In this document: piece after piece, positions 1-4,974 of the stretch | Position numbering within the stretch: the first letter of the stretch is position 1 | Layout of the letters: each line of letters begins with the position of its first letter | From: Chloroflexia bacterium | GTDB lineage: Bacteria; Chloroflexota; Chloroflexia; Thermomicrobiales; UBA6265 | Reading direction: 5' to 3' | NCBI GenBank assembly: GCA_013696525.1 | Contig: JACCYK010000482.1 | Span: 1-5,802 of the forward strand | DNA length: 5,802 bases | Notes under the pieces: model-generated | Database searches by the model: none | What the model was told of the DNA's origin: nothing | Seen by the model: only the letters and a program-made list of their open reading frames with translations | Translations under genes and position numbers: made by a program

Positions 1-108
1 GTTCGTACACCTGTTCCCGTGACCGACAATCGGGGTAGACTCGATCGTTACGCGAAACGTGGACAACCGGAGACGGCGGACGAGCTAGAAACGAGGGGGT
101 AGACGTAG

Positions 109-1077
109 ATGTCGAATCGTGCCTATGACGAACGAGACCAGGAAACAGCCCGTCGCCGCTTCGGCGTCGCGGCCACGGCCCGCGCGCTGACACTCGCCGC
201 CGGCCTGGCGCTGACCGGCGTCGCCGGCGCCGTGGCGCAGGAGAGCACCCCGGCGGCGATGGGCGGCGAGTGCGTGGCGCCCGAGATGGCGGCCATGGAC
301 ACCACGGCCGCTGCCGCATCTCCAGCCGCCTCGCCCACCGATGACGCCGCGCTGGCAGGGATGCCGGCCGACGAGGCGCTGGCGGCCGAGGCCATCGCCG
401 CGGTCGAGAACTTCACCGCCTGCTTCAACGCCGGCGACATCGCGGCCGGTCTCTCGCTGACGACGCCGGCGTACCTGATGGACCTCTTCGGCACGGACGA
501 TGTCGAGGAGCTGGTGACGGCCATCGGCATGACCGAGATCCCCCGAACCGAGATCCTCGAGATCGGCAACGTCATGACCTATGACGACGGCCGGGTCAGC
601 GTCGAGGCCGAGTACATGTCCGGTGACTATCAGTACATCCGGTCCAACCTCTTCCTGGTCCAGTCCGGCGACACCTTGCTGGTCGACGACGAGGACTACC
701 TGCCGGCAACGTCGGATGGTGACGCGACCATCATCTCGTACACCATCGCCGACGACACCGCGCCGCTGGCCTTTGACCAGAGCATGGCCTCCCCGGAGTT
801 CCCGGTGGTCATCCTCTACGGCGCCAACAATGGGGCCGAGCGCCACTCGGTGGCCCTCCTCCGCCTGCCGGACGAGGCGGCTGGCACCCCGCTGGCCGAG
901 CTGCCGGCCGAGCAAGTGATGGGGGCCGAGTTCATCGGCACCGTCAACATCGACGCCGGCGAGCGGGAAGAGCTGGTCCTCGTCGGCCTGCCCGTGGGCA
1001 GCTATCTCCTGGTCGATCTCCTGGTGCCCGACTCGGCGGCGGAGTTGACGATCACCGAGCCAGAACCGGAAAGCTAG
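109..1077 (+). CDS. Exported two-domain protein: NTF2/SnoaL-like plus degenerate cupredoxin-like domain, function unknown
   Basis: This is a 322-residue secreted protein that I cannot name. The N-terminus has a twin-arginine-like motif (R15-R16-R17-F18), a hydrophobic stretch at about 20-42 and an AVA|Q cleavage site after A43, so export to the cell exterior is likely. An Ala/Pro/Ser/Thr-rich linker runs to about residue 90. Residues 93-200 (AVENFTACFNAGDIAAGLSL onward) look like an NTF2/SnoaL-like cone fold. Residues 205-316 look like a cupredoxin-type beta sandwich: NNGAERHS near 240-247, then a GSYLLV strand at 297-302. In copper-binding relatives that strand is followed by Cys and later His and Met. 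Here the Cys position is D303 and the tail reads VPDSAAEL, so copper binding looks lost. The ATG at 109 is preceded by a GAGGGGG ribosome site at 93-99. Both fold assignments are by eye. The long open frame on the opposite strand is a GC-rich shadow. Confidence 0.85.
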   Translation: MSNRAYDERDQETARRRFGVAATARALTLAAGLALTGVAGAVAQESTPAAMGGECVAPEMAAMDTTAAAASPAASPTDDAALAGMPADEALAAEAIAAVENFTACFNAGDIAAGLSLTTPAYLMDLFGTDDVEELVTAIGMTEIPRTEILEIGNVMTYDDGRVSVEAEYMSGDYQYIRSNLFLVQSGDTLLVDDEDYLPATSDGDATIISYTIADDTAPLAFDQSMASPEFPVVILYGANNGAERHSVALLRLPDEAAGTPLAELPAEQVMGAEFIGTVNIDAGEREELVLVGLPVGSYLLVDLLVPDSAAELTITEPEPES

Positions 1078-1104
1078 GCACGCGCGTATACTCACGCAAG
1101 CGCG

Positions 1105-1110
1105 TACAAT
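1105..1110 (+). promoter_or_regulatory. Possible -10 box (TACAAT) for the substrate-binding protein gene
   Basis: TACAAT matches the sigma-70 consensus TATAAT at five of six positions and lies in the 124-bp gap before the next gene. No convincing -35 box sits 16-18 bp upstream; the region there is a GCGCGTA repeat. If real, transcription would start near 1117, placing the 1119-1144 hairpin at the very 5' end of the messenger. This is weak evidence. Confidence 0.2.
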
Positions 1111-1118
1111 GGAACGCC

Positions 1119-1144
1119 CGGGTGCGGCGACGGGGCCGCACCCG
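1119..1144 (+). terminator. Perfect 10-bp GC hairpin between the first two genes; terminator or 5' mRNA hairpin
   Basis: CGGGTGCGGC at 1119-1128 pairs perfectly with GCCGCACCCG at 1135-1144 around a 6-nt loop. It begins 42 bp after the stop codon of the first gene, which suits a transcription end. The following bases (ATATTGCGG) are not a T-run, so it would be an atypical intrinsic terminator. It could instead be a stabilising hairpin at the 5' end of the next transcript, given a possible -10 box at 1105-1110. The stem is seen directly; its role is inference. Confidence 0.5.
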
Positions 1145-1201
1145 ATATTGCGGTTACAGCGGTCGTCCTCAGACATCGATCGCTAAGGAGTAGCAAGAAC
1201 G

Positions 1202-3088
1202 ATGGGTATCGAGAAAGGACCGGGCAAGTTTGCCGCGCTCTGCGAGCAACTTAAGTCCGGCGAGCTAAATCGTCGCGATTTCACCACCCGCGCCATCGCC
1301 CTCGGCGTCGGCATGCCGGTGATCTCCTTCCTCCTGAAGGCGAGCGATGTCAGCGCCGGCCGCCTGCGCCCGGCCGGCGGCTTCGCCGTGGTTGCCGCCC
1401 AGACCGAGGCGGCGAGCGCTCCGGCGGTCGGTATGGAGGGCGTCACCCGTGGCGAGGGCGGCGAGCTGCGGCTGATCCAGTGGCAAGCCACCACCCAGCT
1501 CAGCCCGCATGTCTCGACCGGCACCAAGGACTACCTGGGCGCCTCGCTCGTGCTTGAGCCGCTCTTGCACTACCTGCCCGATGGCAGCCTGATCCCGCAT
1601 CTCGCGGCCGAAGTGCCGACGATCGAGAATGGCCTGCTCTCGGAAGACCTGATGAGCGTGACCTTTACCCTGCCCGACGGCATCCTCTGGAGTGACGGCG
1701 AAGCCTTCACCGCCGAGGACGTGGCCTTCACCTGGCAGTGGATCATGGATCCCGCCAACGCCTCGGTCAGCTCCGGTGTCTGGGGCACCATCGACAACAT
1801 CGAAGTGGTCGACCCACTGACGGCGATGGTCACCTATGCCGAGCCGAACGCCAACTGGTTCGAGCCCTTCACCGGCGACACCTGGGGGCCGATCTACCCC
1901 ATGCACATCCTGAGCGAAGGGCCGGAGGCGCACACCGCGTTCATCAACGCCCCGATCGGCACCGGCCCCTACGTGGTCACCTCGTTCGCCCCGAACGACC
2001 AGGTGCTGTACGCGGTCAATGAGAACTATCGCGAGGCCAACAAGCCCTACTTCGCCACCGTCAACCTGAAGGGTGGCGGCGATGCGGTTTCCGCCGCGCG
2101 GGCCGTGCTCCAGACCGGCGACTACGATTATGCCTGGAACCTGCAAGTCGAGCCGACCATCCTCCGCCAGCTCGAAGAGGGCGGCGCCGGGACGTTGATC
2201 GTGGTCCAGGGGACCAGCCTGGAGCGGGTCCACTTCAACTTCTCCGACCCGAACGCCGAGGTTGACGGCCAGCGCTCGGAGATGAACACGCCGCACCCCT
2301 TCCTGACCGACCTCGCGGTCCGCACCGCGCTCAACCTGGCCGCCGACCGGGCGGCGATCGCCAACCAGTTCTACCAGGGTGAAGAGTTCGAGCCGCCGAC
2401 CGCGAACGCTCTCAACGGCATCCCGGCGATGGCCTCGCCGAACACCGAGTGGGCGTTCGATCTCGAGGCCGCCGCCCAGGCCCTGGAAGACGCCGGCTGG
2501 GTGATGACCGGTGATGTCCGGGCCAAGGACGGGGTCGAGCTGCGGATGAACTACGCGACCTCGATCAACGAGGTGCGGCAGAAGACGCAGCAGGTGTTGA
2601 AGTCGGCCTTCGAGCAGATCGGCTTCCGGGTCCAACTGCTCCAAATCGACTCCGGCATCTACTTCGACGGCTCGGCCGGCAACGAGCAGAACATCGGCCA
2701 CTTCTACTACGACACGGCGATGTGGACCAACAACGCCACCTCGCCCTTCCCGGTCGCCTTCTTCACCAGTTGGTACTCGGGGCCGGACGGCGAGAACATC
2801 GCCCAGGCGTCCAACCAGTGGAGCGGCCAGAACTACCAGCGCTACACCAACGCCGAGTACGATGAAATCTTCGAAGCGGTGCAGCTCGAGACCGATCTCG
2901 AAGCCGCCGCCCAGATGTTCATCGCCCTCAACGACATCCTGATCGAGGATGCGGTGATCCTGCCGTTGGTCAACCGCGCCGCCGGGGTGTACGCCATCTC
3001 CAACACGTTGGAGAACGAGAACATCTCGATCGGCCCGTTCTCGGGCGACTACTGGAACATCGCGAACTGGGTCCGCGTCAGCGAGTAA
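1202..3088 (+). CDS. ABC transporter substrate-binding protein, family 5 (peptide/oligopeptide type), Tat-exported
   Basis: This 628-residue extracytoplasmic solute receptor belongs to the SBP_bac_5 (DppA/OppA/NikA-like) family and would deliver peptides or similar solutes to an import ABC transporter. The N-terminus carries N23-R24-R25-D26-F27, a Tat-type motif, followed by a short hydrophobic run at 31-45; there is no lipobox cysteine, and cleavage near A66/Q67 is possible. The mature part starts near residue 88 (GELRLIQWQ). Family hallmarks are LVLEPLLHYLPDGSLIPHLA (117-136), LPDGILWSDGEAFTAEDVAF (157-176), the GTGPY block at 253-257 followed by NENY (273-276), and the C-terminal part with ILPLVN (586-591). 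The length is slightly above the usual 500-600 because of the long leader. The ATG at 1202 has an AAGGAG site at 1185-1190. No permease or ATPase partner follows: a strong terminator ends the unit and the next genes belong to an ABC-2 exporter. Substrate specificity cannot be read from the sequence. Confidence 0.95.
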   Translation: MGIEKGPGKFAALCEQLKSGELNRRDFTTRAIALGVGMPVISFLLKASDVSAGRLRPAGGFAVVAAQTEAASAPAVGMEGVTRGEGGELRLIQWQATTQLSPHVSTGTKDYLGASLVLEPLLHYLPDGSLIPHLAAEVPTIENGLLSEDLMSVTFTLPDGILWSDGEAFTAEDVAFTWQWIMDPANASVSSGVWGTIDNIEVVDPLTAMVTYAEPNANWFEPFTGDTWGPIYPMHILSEGPEAHTAFINAPIGTGPYVVTSFAPNDQVLYAVNENYREANKPYFATVNLKGGGDAVSAARAVLQTGDYDYAWNLQVEPTILRQLEEGGAGTLIVVQGTSLERVHFNFSDPNAEVDGQRSEMNTPHPFLTDLAVRTALNLAADRAAIANQFYQGEEFEPPTANALNGIPAMASPNTEWAFDLEAAAQALEDAGWVMTGDVRAKDGVELRMNYATSINEVRQKTQQVLKSAFEQIGFRVQLLQIDSGIYFDGSAGNEQNIGHFYYDTAMWTNNATSPFPVAFFTSWYSGPDGENIAQASNQWSGQNYQRYTNAEYDEIFEAVQLETDLEAAAQMFIALNDILIEDAVILPLVNRAAGVYAISNTLENENISIGPFSGDYWNIANWVRVSE

Positions 3089-3116
3089 CCCCGGTTCCGA
3101 TGCCACGATCCGACGC

Positions 3117-3155
3117 GCCACCGCCCGGAGGAGATTTCCTCCGGGCGGTGGCTTT
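3117..3155 (+). terminator. Strong intrinsic terminator after the substrate-binding protein gene
   Basis: Positions 3117-3132 and 3137-3152 form a perfect 16-bp GC-rich stem (GCCACCGCCCGGAGGA and its complement) around a 4-nt GATT loop. A short T-run (TTTAT) follows at 3153-3157. It lies 29 bp after the stop codon at 3088. The stem is long and nearly symmetrical, but the T-run is short. It closes the transcript of the receptor gene and separates it from the exporter genes. Confidence 0.88.
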
Positions 3156-3182
3156 ATGCTGGATTCTATGGAGATTGGGCCA

Positions 3183-3232
3183 AGCTCGGGAATAAATCCC
3201 CGAGCTGAAGACACAAACCCGGCTGAAGCCGG
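3183..3232 (+). repeat. Intergenic palindromic repeat unit A (two hairpins joined by a GCTGAAGACACAAACC linker)
   Basis: The first hairpin pairs AGCTCGGG (3183-3190) with CCCGAGCT (3199-3206) around an AT-rich 8-nt loop. The second pairs CCGGC (3219-3223) with GCCGG (3228-3232) around TGAA. The joining block GCTGAAGACACAAACC (3204-3219) recurs on the opposite strand at 3304-3319 with 13 of 16 bases identical, which makes this an interspersed repeat rather than chance. I recall hairpin pairs of this layout as common intergenic repeats in Chloroflexi. Nothing here is coding. Confidence 0.65.
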
Positions 3233-3237
3233 CTGGA

Positions 3238-3270
3238 CCAACATCTTGGCTCTATTGCTGGCAAAACCAG
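3238..3270. repeat. Two small hairpins between repeat units A and B
   Basis: CCAA (3238-3241) pairs with TTGG (3246-3249), and CTGG (3258-3261) pairs with CCAG (3267-3270) around CAAAA. Each stem is only 4 bp and could be chance alone; they are listed because they continue an uninterrupted chain of hairpins from 3183 to 3374. GCCAAG at 3179-3184 could also pair with CTTGGC at 3245-3250, enclosing unit A. Confidence 0.3.
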
Positions 3271-3290
3271 TCCCGACGAGTCAGCGTGAG

Positions 3291-3374
3291 CATCCTTCAG
3301 GATGGTTCGTGATTTCAGCGCGGGGGTTCAGCCCCGCGCGTAGCACGACTGCACGCACGGGGAGGTTCACCCCG
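3291..3374 (-). repeat. Intergenic palindromic repeat unit B, inverted relative to unit A
   Basis: There are three hairpins in a row: CATCC/GGATG (3291-3295 with 3300-3304, loop TTCA); GCGCGGGG/CCCCGCGC (3318-3325 with 3332-3339, loop GTTCAG); and CGGGG/CCCCG (3358-3362 with 3370-3374). Read on the minus strand, the block at 3319-3304 is GCTGAAATCACGAACC, closely matching the linker of unit A, so A and B face each other about 200 bp end to end. The same GATTTCAGC 9-mer occurs again at 4787-4795 inside the MITE-like element. Such facing pairs resemble REP/BIME-type bacterial repeats; no tyrosine transposase gene of the RAYT kind is present in the window. Confidence 0.6.
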
Positions 3375-3420
3375 ACCGGGCAATCTCTCCACCATCCTCA
3401 CGTCCCCATGCCGCATCTCC

Positions 3421-3450
3421 TCGACTCTCCCGCGCGCCACCCGCTATAGT
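3421..3450 (+). promoter_or_regulatory. Candidate sigma-70-type promoter for the ABC ATPase gene
   Basis: TATAGT at 3445-3450 matches the -10 consensus TATAAT at five of six positions. TCGACT at 3421-3426 matches TTGACA at four of six, with an 18-bp spacer. A start near 3457 would give a leader of about 30 nt holding the 3459-3472 hairpin and the ribosome site. The position, between the repeat cluster and the gene, is sensible, but the -35 box is modest. Confidence 0.42.
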
Positions 3451-3458
3451 CATCGCGA

Positions 3459-3482
3459 CGAGCGGACGCTCGCCGGAAAGGA
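3459..3482 (+). promoter_or_regulatory. Leader hairpin and ribosome-binding site that favour the GTG start at 3488
   Basis: CGAGC (3459-3463) pairs with GCTCG (3468-3472) around GGAC, directly upstream of the purine stretch GGAAAGGA (3475-3482). AAGGA at 3478-3482 lies 5 nt before GTG 3488 but overlaps the in-frame ATG at 3482, which therefore has poor spacing. The hairpin leaves the ribosome site free, so a regulatory role is not shown. Confidence 0.45.
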
Positions 3483-3487
3483 TGATT

Positions 3488-4573
3488 GTGGCAACCCTCC
3501 AGCACGCACCACTCCCCACACCGCGCCCCGGCCACGCCGACACACCCGCCCCGCCCACCGCCGAGCCGATCATCGACATCCGCGGCCTGGTTAAACGCTA
3601 CGGCTCGCTTACCGCCGTCGATGGCATCGATCTGTGCGTCTATCCCCAGGAGATCTTCGGCATCCTGGGACCGAACGGCGCCGGCAAGACCACCACGTTG
3701 GAGATGATCGAAGGGCTGCGCGGCCCGGACGCCGGCACCATCCGCGTGGCGGGGCTCAACCCGGTCCGCCAAGCCCCCCAGCTCCACAAGCTGATCGGGG
3801 TCCAGCTCCAAACCACCGCCCTGTTCGACTACCTCTCCGCCGCCGAGCTGACCGCCCTCTTCGCCGACCTTTACGGCGCTGATAGCGGCCAGTCGCGGGT
3901 GAAGGAGCTGTTGGCCCTGGTCGGGCTGGAGGACAAAGCCGGGGCGCGGGTGAACCAGCTCTCCGGCGGCCAGCGCCAGCGCCTGGCCCTCGCCATCGCC
4001 CTCGTCAACTCGCCCACGATCGCGTTCCTGGACGAGCCGACCACCGGCCTCGATCCCAGCGCCCGCCGCGGCGTCTGGCGCACCATCCGCGGCATCCGCG
4101 ACGCCGGCACCACGGTGGTGCTGACCACCCACTATATGGAAGAAGCCGAGGTCCTCTGCGACCGGGTCGCGATCATGGAACAGGGCCGGGTCGTCGCCCA
4201 CGGCACCCCCTCCGGCCTCGTCCGCCAGCTTGGCGCCGCCACCACGATCCGGGCCGCGATCGCCGGCGGCAGCGTCGCCACCGCCGAGCTGACCGGGCTG
4301 GCCGCGGTCGTTGACGCCGAGCAGGAACTGCTCGACGGCCTACCCACGATTTTCTTGCATTCCAACGACGCCCAGGCGACCCTGATCGAGCTGCTCGACC
4401 TCGCCCAGCGCCGGGGCCTCACCCTCTCCGGCCTGAACACCGCCCAAGCCGACCTCGAAGACGTCTTCCTCGCCATGACCGGCCGCCGCTTCGACCCCGC
4501 CGACGAAGCACCTTCGGAACCAGCCCCGGAGCCGAAGCGCCGCCGCTTCGGCCGCCATCGTGCATCGGCCTGA
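3488..4573 (+). CDS. ABC transporter ATP-binding protein, ABC-2 exporter type (DrrA/CcmA-like)
   Basis: This is the ATP-hydrolysing subunit of an ABC-2 type exporter, acting as a dimer on the cytoplasmic face of the membrane. Counted from GTG 3488 (361 residues), all nucleotide-binding motifs are intact: A-loop aromatic Y38, Walker A GPNGAGKTT (61-69), Q-loop Q108, signature LSGGQRQR (158-165), Walker B ending in D182-E183, D-loop GLDP (187-190) and H215. THYMEEAE after the H-loop and the C-terminal LEDVFL (323-328) are typical of DrrA-like exporters of drugs, lipids or polysaccharides. The protein starts with an unusual Pro-rich extension of about 26 residues and ends in a basic tail (PKRRRFGRHR, 349-358). 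No later start codon would remove the extension. The alternative ATG at 3482 adds two residues. Its partner is almost surely the permease beginning at 4975, about 400 bp downstream. The transported substrate is not identifiable. Confidence 0.95.
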   Translation: MATLQHAPLPTPRPGHADTPAPPTAEPIIDIRGLVKRYGSLTAVDGIDLCVYPQEIFGILGPNGAGKTTTLEMIEGLRGPDAGTIRVAGLNPVRQAPQLHKLIGVQLQTTALFDYLSAAELTALFADLYGADSGQSRVKELLALVGLEDKAGARVNQLSGGQRQRLALAIALVNSPTIAFLDEPTTGLDPSARRGVWRTIRGIRDAGTTVVLTTHYMEEAEVLCDRVAIMEQGRVVAHGTPSGLVRQLGAATTIRAAIAGGSVATAELTGLAAVVDAEQELLDGLPTIFLHSNDAQATLIELLDLAQRRGLTLSGLNTAQADLEDVFLAMTGRRFDPADEAPSEPAPEPKRRRFGRHRASA

Positions 4574-4698
4574 CGCGGCATTGCCAGGTCAACCGTTTCC
4601 GCCTTGAAGGGACTTCGAGATGCGCGGCGCCGGCGTCCGGCACGAACCTGAAAACGATCGGCGCTATCCCACGCGATCGTCGCGCCGCCTTCACCGAC
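4574..4698. other. Non-coding segment between the ATPase gene and the MITE-like element
   Basis: There is no clear terminator here: only very short stems such as GGC/GCC at 4577-4585 and CCT/AGG at 4602-4610. ACGATCG (4654-4660) and CGATCGT (4674-4680) form a 7-bp inverted repeat with a 13-bp spacer. No protein with recognisable features reads through. Absence of a strong terminator leaves read-through toward the permease gene possible. Confidence 0.4.
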
Positions 4699-4839
4699 AG
4701 CTAAAGACATCCGGCTGCCCCAATGGAAGCATCCTGAAGGAAGCTAAAGCTGGCTTGCTGATGCCGAGCAGGCACGGTTGGGCGACGATTTCAGCTTGGT
4801 TCACCATGCTTTCGTGGGGTCAGACGGATGTCTTTAGCT
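4699..4839. mobile_element. MITE-like element of 141 bp with long terminal inverted repeats
   Basis: The left end (4699-4722) starts AGCTAAAGACATCCG, and the right end (4815-4839) is its reverse complement. The first 15 bases match perfectly, and the match continues to 4722/4815 with one substitution and one single-base gap. Weaker complementarity extends inward (AAGCAT 4727-4732 with ATGCTT 4806-4811; AAGCT 4741-4745 with AGCTT 4793-4797), so the arms cover about 50 bp each around a 40-nt centre. The element has no room for a transposase, hence a non-autonomous element mobilised in trans is the simplest reading. The outermost AGCT is itself a palindrome and could be a 4-bp target duplication; no other direct flanking repeat is visible. 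It separates the two exporter genes. It could alternatively be a large regulatory hairpin. Confidence 0.7.
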
Positions 4840-4844
4840 TCCGG

Positions 4845-4923
4845 AGCGGCCGGCACGGCGATCGCCATGCACACGTCAGTGACGTGCTTCATTTCCTTCG
4901 CCCGGCGCGGATAGCCGGCCGCT
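4845..4923. repeat. Nested inverted-repeat segment upstream of the permease gene
   Basis: AGCGGCCGGC (4845-4854) is the perfect reverse complement of GCCGGCCGCT (4914-4923), a 10-bp pair enclosing about 60 bp. Inside lie the 10-bp palindrome GGCGATCGCC (4857-4866) and the 15-bp site at 4872-4886. It begins 5 bp after the right end of the MITE-like element. It could be the remains of another repeat or structured leader RNA; high GC raises the chance of accidental GGCCGG pairing. Confidence 0.4.
4872..4886. promoter_or_regulatory. Near-perfect dyad CACGTCA-G-TGACGTG, possible operator
   Basis: Seven bases mirror perfectly around one central base, the form of a binding site for a dimeric repressor. 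It lies about 45 bp before a possible -10 box (4933-4938) and 89 bp before the permease start. No regulator gene is in the window, so an operator role is inference from symmetry and place. Confidence 0.3.
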
Positions 4924-4932
4924 TTCCACTCA

Positions 4933-4938
4933 TATCAT
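4933..4938 (+). promoter_or_regulatory. Possible -10 box (TATCAT) for the permease gene
   Basis: TATCAT matches TATAAT at five of six positions and would give a leader of about 30 nt. No good -35 box is found 16-18 bp upstream (GATAGC region). If functional, the permease could be transcribed independently of the ATPase gene despite the repeats between them. Confidence 0.25.
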
Positions 4939-4974
4939 CGTGTCGTTCCCACGAGTGACGGCAAGAGGACCACC

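Noticed and set aside
32..104. Direct repeat GGGGTAGAC at 32-40 and 96-104 upstream of the first gene
   Set aside because: Nine bases in GC-rich DNA near the window edge, one copy overlapping the ribosome site; too little to support a regulatory claim.
85..1176. A 363-codon minus-strand open frame opposite the first gene
   Set aside because: The plus-strand frame has a good ribosome site, a coherent signal peptide and domain-like composition; the minus frame has low-complexity Gly/Arg-rich content and no recognisable start signal.
1265..3244. A 659-codon open frame on the minus strand opposite the substrate-binding protein gene
   Set aside because: It is fully antisense to a clearly recognisable gene, is dominated by Arg, Gly, Val and Asp as expected from the mirrored codon bias of GC-rich DNA, shows no domain, and crosses the terminator hairpin.
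3183..3374. Possible CRISPR array or CRISPR-like repeats
   Set aside because: The hairpins differ in sequence and length, are unevenly spaced and partly inverted, and no cas gene is nearby.
3171..3481. A riboswitch or other known structured RNA upstream of the ATPase gene
   Set aside because: No conserved riboswitch core that I know is visible, and the inverted arrangement of two related units fits interspersed repeats better than one folded leader; the likely promoter also lies downstream of the hairpins.
3398..4201. Minus-strand open frame opposite the ABC ATPase
   Set aside because: It is antisense to intact Walker A, signature and Walker B motifs; shadow of GC-rich codon usage.
4691..4847. 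Target-site duplication longer than 4 bp flanking the MITE-like element
   Set aside because: The flanks TCACCGAC (left) and TCCGGAGC (right) share no direct repeat; only the palindromic AGCT at the tips could serve, and it cannot be told apart from the inverted repeat itself.
4620..4958. A 112-codon plus-strand open frame in the gap between ATPase and permease
   Set aside because: It runs straight through the MITE-like element and the nested palindromes, has no convincing ribosome site and no recognisable domain; non-coding is more likely.
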